From: Frankiales bacterium
GTDB lineage: Bacteria; Actinomycetota; Actinomycetes; Mycobacteriales; SCTD01
Length of the DNA stretch: 19,274 nt
Assembly: GCA_025464795.1 (NCBI GenBank)
Contig: JAODNB010000214.1
Span: forward strand, 1-19,274
Reading direction: 5' to 3'
Position 1 is the stretch's first letter. The number at the start of each line of letters is the position of its first letter. The position numbers were made by a program, and so were the translations under genes. The notes below the pieces were generated by a model. The model saw nothing but the letters and a program-made list of their open reading frames with translations. It ran no database searches and was not told where the DNA came from. Shown in pieces: positions 1 to 5,371 of the stretch.

Positions 1-131
1 TCCTCGCGGAGGCGGCCTTCGAGCTCGTCCTGAGCCGGCAGGCGTCCTGGATCGCCCTCGGTCACCCGGCCACCGACCGCGAGATCCGCACCTACGCCGA
101 CCTCGTCGTGAGGCTCGTCGGGCTGACTTGA
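1..131 (+). CDS. TetR-family transcriptional regulator, C-terminal fragment
   Basis: Only the last ~42 codons are in the window; the reading frame is open to the left edge and stops at TGA 129-131. The visible peptide contains FELVLSRQASWIALG and ends RTYADLVVRLVGLT. This helical pattern (aromatic/Leu-rich helix, 'GHPATDRE' turn, final helix ending in VVRLVGL) is typical of the end of the ligand-binding domain of actinobacterial TetR regulators. The DNA-binding domain is outside the window, so the family call rests on the C-terminus alone. It lies directly before, and on the same strand as, a palindromic site and two short-chain dehydrogenases. That arrangement suggests it is their local regulator, probably responding to a small acyl or hydroxylated ligand. 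The ligand is not visible from sequence. Confidence 0.6.
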   Translation, partial: LAEAAFELVLSRQASWIALGHPATDREIRTYADLVVRLVGLT

Positions 132-149
132 CGGGGACGCTCGCGTCAC

Positions 150-166
150 GTAGAACAATGTTCTAC
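150..166. promoter_or_regulatory. Palindromic operator-like site, probably TetR-type
   Basis: A perfect inverted repeat, GTAGAAC-AAT-GTTCTAC, has 7-bp arms and a 3-nt centre. It sits between the end of the TetR-type gene (131) and the start of the first dehydrogenase (195), ending 28 nt before the start codon, where a repressor would block transcription. The AAC/GTT core resembles TetR operators of the KstR type, but the centre is 3 nt rather than 2, so it is not a canonical KstR box. Confidence 0.6.
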
Positions 167-194
167 CTAATTGCATCACCCCGAGGAGAAGTAC

Positions 195-965
195 GTGCAG
201 ATCGCCGGCAGCTCAGCACTCGTCACCGGCGGAGCCGGCGGCCTCGGTGAGGCCACCGTCCGCCGCCTGGTGGCCGACGGCGCTCGCGTCGTCATCGCCG
301 ACCTGGCCGACGAGAAGGCCGAGAAGCTCGTCGCCGACCTCGGCGGCGCGGCGGTCTACCACCGGACGAACGTGACCGATGACGACAGCGTCGCGGGTGC
401 CGTGGCAGCCGCTGTCGCGCTCGCGCCGCTGCGCGTCGCCGTCAACGCCCACGGCGGCATGACCGCTGCGATGCGCGTGCTCAACAAGGACGGCTCCCCG
501 ATGCCGCAGGCGCTGTTCGACAAGACGGTGAGCCTCTACCTGTCGGGCACCTTCAACGTGCTGCGCCAGTCAGCCGCAGCCATGGCCGCCCAGGAGCCGC
601 TCGAGTCCGGTGTCCGCGGTGTCGTCATCAACACCGCCAGCATCGCGGCCTACGAGGGCCAGGTCGGCCAGTCCGACTACAGCGCGGCCAAGGCCGGCGT
701 GGTCGGTCTCGGCCTCGTCGCCGCCCGTGACCTCAGTGCTGTCGGCGTGCGCGTGATGACCATCGCACCCGGCACCTTCTTCACGCCCGCCTTCCGCATG
801 GAGGAGGAGGCCGCGCAGGAGATGTGGGGCAAGACGGTCCCGTTCCCGAAGCGCATGGGTCGCGCGGATGAGTACGCCGCCCTCGTGTCGACCATCGTCG
901 CCAACGACTACCTCAACGGCGAGACGATCCGGATCGACGGAGCGCAGCGCTTCGGGCTGAAGTAG
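195..965 (+). CDS. Short-chain dehydrogenase, HSD10-like (3-hydroxyacyl-CoA dehydrogenase type 2 family)
   Basis: A complete classical SDR of 256 aa if it starts at GTG 195, which has AGGAG 6 nt upstream; a TTG at 171 in the same frame lacks such a site. The N-terminus holds the dinucleotide motif TGGAGGLG (residues 11-18). Asp36 at the end of beta-strand 2 favours NAD(H). The catalytic residues are all present with standard spacing: Ser149 (NTAS), Tyr162 and Lys166 (DYSAAK). The stretch MTIAPGTFFTP followed by PFPKRMGRADEYAALV and YLNGETIRIDGA resembles the HSD17B10/type-2 hydroxyacyl-CoA dehydrogenase branch, whose members oxidise 3-hydroxy-2-methylacyl-CoAs or hydroxysteroids. The exact substrate here is inferred, not shown. 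It is the first gene after the palindrome and is followed 7 nt later by a second SDR, so the two are very likely cotranscribed. Confidence 0.88.
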   Translation: MQIAGSSALVTGGAGGLGEATVRRLVADGARVVIADLADEKAEKLVADLGGAAVYHRTNVTDDDSVAGAVAAAVALAPLRVAVNAHGGMTAAMRVLNKDGSPMPQALFDKTVSLYLSGTFNVLRQSAAAMAAQEPLESGVRGVVINTASIAAYEGQVGQSDYSAAKAGVVGLGLVAARDLSAVGVRVMTIAPGTFFTPAFRMEEEAAQEMWGKTVPFPKRMGRADEYAALVSTIVANDYLNGETIRIDGAQRFGLK

Positions 966-972
966 TCCTCTC

Positions 973-1770
973 ATGGACTACGGGATCCGTGGACGCGTCG
1001 CCCTCGTCGTCGGCGGCAGCAAGGGCATCGGCTTCGAGTCCGCCCGGATGCTCGCCGCCGAAGGTGCCCGCGTCGCCGTCGTGGCGCGCACCCAGAAGCA
1101 CATCGACCGCGCTGTCTCCAGCATCGTCGAGGAGGGCGGCGAGGCCATCGGGGTCTCTGCCGACATGAGCTCCGAAGCGGGCATCAACGCGTCCGTGGCT
1201 GAGGTCAGCGACCGGCTCGGTGCACCGCTGATCGTCGTGACCCAGGCCGACTTCCACGTGCGCGGGTTCTTCGCGGAGATCACCCGCGCCGAAGACTACG
1301 TCGACTCCTACCGGACCTACACGCTGAGCCAGGTCCACATGCTGCACGCCGTCCTCCCTGGCATGAAGGACGCCGGCTGGGGACGGTACGTGCACATCGG
1401 CTCGGCGACCGCGAAGGAGCCGCAGAACAAGCCGCCGCACACGGTGGCCAACGCGACCAGGCCGTCCACGGTGGGGCTCCTCAAGAGCGTTGCAGACGAG
1501 TACGCCCAGTTCGGCATCACGCTCAACACGATCGCTCCCGGCTGGATCGCCACCCGCACCACGAACCACTACCTCGAGAACCACGAGGGGCTGACGGACG
1601 CCGACGCGCGCCAGGCGTGGATGATCAAGGAGGCGGGCGTACCCGCAGGACGGCTCGGTGAGCCAAGCGAGATCGCGTCGACGATCGCCTACCTCTGCTC
1701 GCACCAGGCGGGGTACCTCAACGGCCACTACATCGCCGTCGACGGCGGCCACCACCGCTCCGCCTTCTGA
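973..1770 (+). CDS. Divergent SDR-family protein lacking the canonical Tyr/Lys
   Basis: This is an SDR fold protein of 265 aa. It has the cofactor motif VGGSKGIG (13-20), Arg39 after beta-strand 2 (suggesting NADP(H)), the motif NTIAPGWIATR (185-195) and the C-terminal RLGEPSEIASTIAYL...VDGG. Ser144 lies in the catalytic-serine strand. When aligned through the following VGLLKS helix, the YxxxK positions are occupied by Ala159 and Arg163 (ANATR), and there are two extra residues after the serine. A known SDR subgroup with SNALR at this site shows the same replacement. The enzyme may therefore use another acid/base, act on an unusual substrate, or act as a partner of the preceding SDR. Translation starts at ATG 973, 7 nt after the upstream stop; no strong Shine-Dalgarno is seen, consistent with translational coupling. 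Confidence 0.85.
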   Translation: MDYGIRGRVALVVGGSKGIGFESARMLAAEGARVAVVARTQKHIDRAVSSIVEEGGEAIGVSADMSSEAGINASVAEVSDRLGAPLIVVTQADFHVRGFFAEITRAEDYVDSYRTYTLSQVHMLHAVLPGMKDAGWGRYVHIGSATAKEPQNKPPHTVANATRPSTVGLLKSVADEYAQFGITLNTIAPGWIATRTTNHYLENHEGLTDADARQAWMIKEAGVPAGRLGEPSEIASTIAYLCSHQAGYLNGHYIAVDGGHHRSAF

Positions 1771-1785
1771 CCGAAGGCCTGCAGC

Positions 1786-1803
1786 TCGCCTTGCGGCGAT
1801 TTT
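1786..1803 (+). terminator. Possible weak intrinsic terminator after the SDR pair
   Basis: A 5-bp stem TCGCC/GGCGA with a TTGC loop is followed directly by TTTT, starting 15 nt after the stop of the second SDR. The stem is short, so read-through into SBP1 is quite possible. Confidence 0.3.
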
Positions 1804-1830
1804 GTCATATTCGGTCATTTATTCTACCCT
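1802..1830 (+). promoter_or_regulatory. Candidate sigma-70-type promoter for SBP1
   Basis: TTGTCA (1802-1807) matches 5 of 6 bases of the -35 consensus. After a 17-nt spacer comes TACCCT (1825-1830), which has the TANNNT form of a -10 box. The segment is AT-rich compared with its surroundings and lies about 55 nt before the ATG at 1886. It overlaps the putative terminator's T run. No experimental support is available. Confidence 0.35.
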
Positions 1831-1885
1831 TTCGTGATGCTGGTCACCGCTGTCACGCCCGTCGCCTTCCTGCGGCGAAGCTGAC

Positions 1886-3481
1886 ATGACGCCGCTCCTG
1901 CACTTCCGCTCCTGGCTCCGGTCGGGGCCCGTTGCCGAGCGCGCCGTGACCGGCGTCGCCGGTGCCGCCGTCCTCGCGCTCGTCGTCTGGGCGAGCACGC
2001 CCTTCACCGCGTCGACTGACGAGACCAGCCTCATGAGCCCCGGCACCACGAGCGGGACGACCCCAGGCGGCCCGCAGTCCTCCGCCACGACCGGCGGAAC
2101 AACGGGTGCCACCACCGGAGGCGGTACGAGCACCACTGGCGCACTCCAGCCCGGCAGCACCGGTGCGATCACGAACGGGACAACGGGAGCGGGGTCACCA
2201 GGAGGCGGCGCGACGGGCGGCAGCGCCACCTCGGGAGGTGTCGGGACGACCGCCAGGACCGGTACGACCACCCCGTCGAAGATCTGCGGCGCGGCCGGCG
2301 CGACCGATGTCGGCGTCACGGCGACGACGGTGACGATCGGGGTGGTGATCGTCGACCTGGGCGCAGCGGGCAACGCGCTGTCGCTGCCGTCAGCGAGCGA
2401 CCAGCGCAAGGCGCACACCGCGGTCTTCAACGACCTCAACAACAAGGGCGGCCTGCTCTGCCGGAAGGTGGTCCCGCACTACTACACGGACAGCACGCTG
2501 GACCCGAGCGAGGAGCACTCGCTGTGCCTGCAGATGGTGCAGGACAAGGTGTTCGCGGTCTACAACAGCTTCTTCAACGTCACCGAGCAGACCTGCATCG
2601 CCAAGCAGAAGATCCCCAACATCTGGTTCACGCCGCCGCACACCGGTGACGTCCACAAGTACGCGCCGTACATCCTCAGCTGGCACGCGGACTTCGACCA
2701 CCTCATCCACCAGTACATCGCCGGCGCCAAGACCCTCGGCTTCTTCAGCGGGATGAAGAAGCTCGGGATCATCGAGGGCACCTGCTACCCAGACGAGAAC
2801 GCGGCGATCGTCAAGGAGCTGCGGGCCGTCGGGATCGACCCCGACAAGGCGTCGGTCTTCAACTACGGCTGTCCGGCCTCCCCCGCCGCTCCCAACCCGC
2901 AGGCCGACCAGCAGGCCGCCCTGCAGTTCAAGCGGGACGGCGTCACGCACGTCGTCAACGTGGCGTACGGCAATGACTCCTACGTCGCGGGTGCGGCGGA
3001 CGGGCAGGGCTACCACCCGAAGTTCGCCAAGATGGAGGACGCGTCCGCGAGCGGTCTGGAGAGCGCCTCGCAGAAGCCTCCGAAGAGCTGGGACGGCACG
3101 CTGCTCATCACCACGATGCAGACCGGCGCCCCGCACACCCCCGGCTACCGCTACAACCAGGCGACGCAGGACTGCACGAAGCTCCTCAAGGCCGCGGGAC
3201 TGCCTCCTGCCTACTCCGCCGGGCTCACAAGCCTGTTCGGGCTCGCCTGCGTCGACACCGCCATGCTCAAGGCAGCCTCACTGCAGATGCCCGCGCTGAC
3301 CCGCAAGGGCATCGCTCTCGGGCTGAGCCGTGCAGGCACGCTCGACCTCGCCTATCCCGCGGGGCTGCTGCACGTCACCGACACGTCGCTGCCGAACGGC
3401 GGGCAGTTCGCCCGCCCCGGGAAGTGGGTCGCCTCCTGCGAGTGCTGGCACCTGACCGACGTCCGCTGGCGCGCCTTCTAG
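1886..3481 (+). CDS. Membrane-anchored Liv-type ABC substrate-binding protein (SBP1)
   Basis: This 531-aa protein has a basic cytosolic N-terminus (MTPLLHFRSWLRSGP), one hydrophobic helix (~20-38) and a long Gly/Thr/Ser linker (~41-132). From ~134 to the end is a type-1 periplasmic binding domain of the branched-chain amino acid/Peripla_BP_6 superfamily. The binding domain begins CGAAGATDVGVT and contains VTIGVVIVDL, NKGGLLCRKV and KVFAVYNSF. There is no lipobox cysteine, so it should be held by the N-terminal helix, with the binding domain outside. Many cysteines (YGC, QTC, GTC, SCECW near the C-terminus) are shared with the two paralogues at 11725-13287 and 13291-14871, suggesting conserved disulfides. 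It is on the opposite strand from the transporter operon and next to the SDR pair. It probably feeds the same LivHMG-LivF transporter under separate control. The ligand is unknown; despite the family name it need not be an amino acid. Confidence 0.85.
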   Translation: MTPLLHFRSWLRSGPVAERAVTGVAGAAVLALVVWASTPFTASTDETSLMSPGTTSGTTPGGPQSSATTGGTTGATTGGGTSTTGALQPGSTGAITNGTTGAGSPGGGATGGSATSGGVGTTARTGTTTPSKICGAAGATDVGVTATTVTIGVVIVDLGAAGNALSLPSASDQRKAHTAVFNDLNNKGGLLCRKVVPHYYTDSTLDPSEEHSLCLQMVQDKVFAVYNSFFNVTEQTCIAKQKIPNIWFTPPHTGDVHKYAPYILSWHADFDHLIHQYIAGAKTLGFFSGMKKLGIIEGTCYPDENAAIVKELRAVGIDPDKASVFNYGCPASPAAPNPQADQQAALQFKRDGVTHVVNVAYGNDSYVAGAADGQGYHPKFAKMEDASASGLESASQKPPKSWDGTLLITTMQTGAPHTPGYRYNQATQDCTKLLKAAGLPPAYSAGLTSLFGLACVDTAMLKAASLQMPALTRKGIALGLSRAGTLDLAYPAGLLHVTDTSLPNGGQFARPGKWVASCECWHLTDVRWRAF

Positions 3482-3524
3482 CGCTCGGCACACCCGCCCG
3501 CCCGGCCGCTCGCTCGCCCGCCCC

Positions 3525-3577
3525 GAGGTGTGCCGACGTCCCCGATCGAGTTGAGCGTGCCGCTGGCACACCTCGCC
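3525..3577. repeat. Palindromic flanking repeat, copy 1 (left of nuclease gene)
   Basis: The copy has 10-bp perfect inverted arms, GAGGTGTGCC (3525-3534) and GGCACACCTC (3565-3574), around a 30-nt loop. A nested alternative hairpin GTGCC-GCT-GGCAC (3557-3569) shares the right arm. The block matches copy 2 at 4582-4634 in 47 of 53 positions, in the same orientation. A further half-site GGCACACCC lies at 3487-3495, just after the SBP1 stop, and could pair with 3527-3534. Confidence 0.85.
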
Positions 3578-3646
3578 CGGAGGTGGCTCTCCACAGATTC
3601 GGCGACCGCTCCGCTCGAGTCACCGTGGTCCGCAAGGCTGTTGTCG

Positions 3647-4573
3647 ATGAACCGAAAGCTGAGCAATGCCCTCATCGTTCGCGCCAGAGAGCACAACGGG
3701 GTCCTTTCGACCCCCGATGCCGTCGAGCTGACCGGACGCTCCAACGGCGTCACCCTGCTGCTCAGGTCCAGCGGGTGGCAGGAGGTCCTCCCGGGCGTGC
3801 TCGCGCCAGCAGCAGTCGAGGTCACGACTGATCTCGTGGAGCGGGCCACTGCCTTCTGGGCGCCGGGATCAGCGCTCAGCCACTACAGCGGCGCGCGCAA
3901 GAACGGGATATGGGTGCCCGACAGCAAGGGCGCGTTCATCACCGTCCCCTACGAAGCCAACGTACGTAGTCGCGACGGCGTGAAGGTCTTCCGTACCCGC
4001 AACATGCCGGCGACGCTCGAGACCGACGGCCACGCGCACTGGACGCAGGCGCCCAGGACCGTGGTCGACCTGGCGTCCAAGCTCACCAGGAGGCAGTTCG
4101 ACGCCGTGCTGCTGAGCGGCATCCGTGGCGACAAGCTGAGTGCCGCCGAGGTCGACACCGAGGCCGCGTCGCTTCGAGGCCGCAAGGGCGTCGCCATGGC
4201 GAGAGCCTCCACCGCGCTGTGGACGCCCGAGCGAGAGACCCTGCTGGAGGACGGTCTGTACGACGACCTCTGCGCTGCGCACCCTGCTGACGAGGTGAGG
4301 CGTCAGTTCCCGATCCTGCGGCCGGACGGATCGGTGTTGGCGCGCTTCGACATGGCGATCGAGTTCCTGCTGCTCGCTTTCGAGGCGGACGGGCTGTACT
4401 TCCACTCGACCGATCTGCAAATCGCGGCCGACCAGCGACGCGACCGCATGTTCATGTCGCGGGGATGGCTGACGGTCCGCTTCAGGGAGGGTCCGCTCAG
4501 TCAGCACGCCCAGGTCCAACGGGAGATCCGCGCCATCATCGAGCAGCGTCGACGCCAGCTCCGCATCGCCTAG
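3647..4573 (+). CDS. AbiEi-like winged-helix / DUF559 (Vsr-type) nuclease-like protein
   Basis: This 308-aa protein starts at ATG 3647, with AAGG 9 nt upstream. The reading frame is open further back to 3530, but that stretch runs through the palindromic repeat and is unlikely to be translated. Residues ~1-55 (AREHNGVLSTPDAVELTG ... WQEVLPGVLAP) resemble the winged-helix N-terminal domain of AbiEi-type antitoxin/regulator proteins. The C-terminal part has a DUF559/Vsr-like PD-(D/E)xK pattern: Asp235 (ARFDMAIE), Glu246 and Asp248 (AFEADGLYFHS), then DQRRDRMFMSRGWLTVRF. Proteins with this layout are common in actinobacteria and their function is not established; DNA cleavage or nicking is an inference from the fold. 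It has no functional tie to the surrounding transport genes. It sits between two copies of the palindromic repeat, as if carried in as a cassette. Confidence 0.75.
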   Translation: MNRKLSNALIVRAREHNGVLSTPDAVELTGRSNGVTLLLRSSGWQEVLPGVLAPAAVEVTTDLVERATAFWAPGSALSHYSGARKNGIWVPDSKGAFITVPYEANVRSRDGVKVFRTRNMPATLETDGHAHWTQAPRTVVDLASKLTRRQFDAVLLSGIRGDKLSAAEVDTEAASLRGRKGVAMARASTALWTPERETLLEDGLYDDLCAAHPADEVRRQFPILRPDGSVLARFDMAIEFLLLAFEADGLYFHSTDLQIAADQRRDRMFMSRGWLTVRFREGPLSQHAQVQREIRAIIEQRRRQLRIA

Positions 4574-4581
4574 TCGGCCGG

Positions 4582-4634
4582 GAGGTGTGCCGACGCCCCC
4601 GACCGAGCTGAGCGTGCCGGTGGCACACCCGGCC
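4582..4634. repeat. Palindromic flanking repeat, copy 2 (right of nuclease gene)
   Basis: The arms are GAGGTGTGCC (4582-4591) and GGCACACCC (4622-4630). The nested hairpin GTGCC-GGT-GGCAC (4614-4626) is kept, with a changed loop. The stem can be extended by CGGCC (4575-4579) pairing with GGCCG (4631-4635) across a 3-nt bulge. It begins 9 nt after the nuclease stop codon and ends 11 nt before the stop of the convergent TetR gene. It may therefore also act as a bidirectional terminator. Direct-repeat partner of 3525-3577. Confidence 0.85.
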
Positions 4635-4644
4635 GAGGGGACGT

Positions 4645-5292
4645 TCAGCCCGCCTTGCGGCGGCGGCGCGGCTTCGCCAGAGCGCTCACCTCGACGGCGA
4701 GCGCAGCCGTCGCCGAGGTGAACAGCTCGGCGAGGTCGTCACCGCGCTCGCCGCGCATCCAGTGCTCCACGATCGCCCCGTTGGCGGCCTGAAGCGCAGC
4801 GGCGAGGACCTCCGCGTGGAGGTCCACATCAGGTCCGTCGTCCAGGCAGCCGCGGACCAAGGACGTCAGGGCGAGCCGCATCCGGTGGTGCTGCTCGCCG
4901 CGTGCGCGGTCCAGGATCTCGGGGACGTCCCGGGCAGCACGCCAGAACAGCTCGAGGCGCTGGTGGTCGTCCTCGTCCCCGTGGGCGAGTCCCGCCCAGA
5001 CGTCCCAGACTTCCTTGATGGTCCGGCTCTCCTGGCCCACCTCGCGGAGCTCCTCGATCGCCCCAGTGACCCGCCGACGGGGAAGCGCGAGGAGGAGGTC
5101 TTCTTTCAGGGGGAAGTACCGGGCGACCGTTCGGGTCGCGACACCTGCGGCCTCCGCCACCTCGACGACCGTCACGTTGCGGTATCCCCGGTCGGCGAAC
5201 AGCTCGAGAGCGACGCCCTCGAGGTGCAACGCCACGCGTCGCCGCCGCCGGTCCCAGCCGGTCTCGACCTCCGCCTCCTCCACGCGGGACAT
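4645..5292 (-). CDS. TetR-family transcriptional regulator, MftR-like N-terminal domain
   Basis: The protein has ~215 aa from ATG 5292. After a basic stretch (DRRRRRVAL) comes a typical TetR helix-turn-helix, with LFADRGYRNVTVVEVAEAAG (residues ~31-50), VATRTVARYF (51-60) and then PLKEDLLLAL. This resembles MftR-like TetR regulators. The C-terminal helical domain contains VEHWMRGE and ends in a basic tail (KPRRRRKAG). The start is uncertain: GTG 5319 lies 4 nt from the hairpin and lacks a ribosome site; ATG 5292 has AAGG directly adjacent; GTG 5283 has AAGG at a better 9-nt distance. It lies on the operon strand, 79 nt beyond the last hydrolase and after a strong hairpin. Sequence shared between that hairpin and the region upstream of the operon suggests it regulates the transporter-hydrolase operon, probably as a repressor. 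Confidence 0.82.
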   Translation of the reverse strand: MSRVEEAEVETGWDRRRRRVALHLEGVALELFADRGYRNVTVVEVAEAAGVATRTVARYFPLKEDLLLALPRRRVTGAIEELREVGQESRTIKEVWDVWAGLAHGDEDDHQRLELFWRAARDVPEILDRARGEQHHRMRLALTSLVRGCLDDGPDVDLHAEVLAAALQAANGAIVEHWMRGERGDDLAELFTSATAALAVEVSALAKPRRRRKAG

Positions 5293-5323
5293 CCTTGCAG
5301 GCCGAGCGTCGCGATCCACAGCA

Positions 5324-5363
5324 ACCGGCGCAGTCAGACCCTGACGGTCTGAGCTGCGCCGGT
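5324..5363. terminator. Strong hairpin between hydrolase operon and TetR gene; possible operator
   Basis: ACCGGCGCAG then TCAGACC (5324-5340) pairs with GGTCTGA (5346-5352) and CTGCGCCGGT (5354-5363). This makes a 17-bp stem with one bulged G (5353) and a 5-nt loop. It starts 8 nt after the stop of HydC on the - strand. The following bases (TTGCTGTGG on that strand) are only weakly T-rich, so termination may be incomplete. The inner palindrome TCAGACC-N5-GGTCTGA is also a reasonable TetR-type operator. Confidence 0.65.
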
Positions 5364-5371
5364 CCCGTGGA

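Noticed and set aside
150..166. KstR box
   Set aside because: The KstR consensus TNNAACNNGTTNNA has a 2-nt centre. Here the centre is 3 nt, so I call it only a TetR-type palindrome.
2030..2280. Tandem-repeat or CRISPR-like look of the repetitive GGC/ACC stretch (also near 12960-13150 and 14480-14720)
   Set aside because: The sequence is in frame and encodes the Gly/Thr/Ser linkers of the binding proteins; there are no regular units or spacers.
3530..3646. Upstream extension of the nuclease gene to GTG 3530
   Set aside because: That start lies inside the palindromic repeat and the added residues match nothing in the family; ATG 3647 gives a normal N-terminus.
3647..4573. AbiE toxin-antitoxin pair
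   Set aside because: Only the AbiEi-like N-terminal domain is present. No adjacent nucleotidyltransferase toxin (AbiEii) gene exists on either side.
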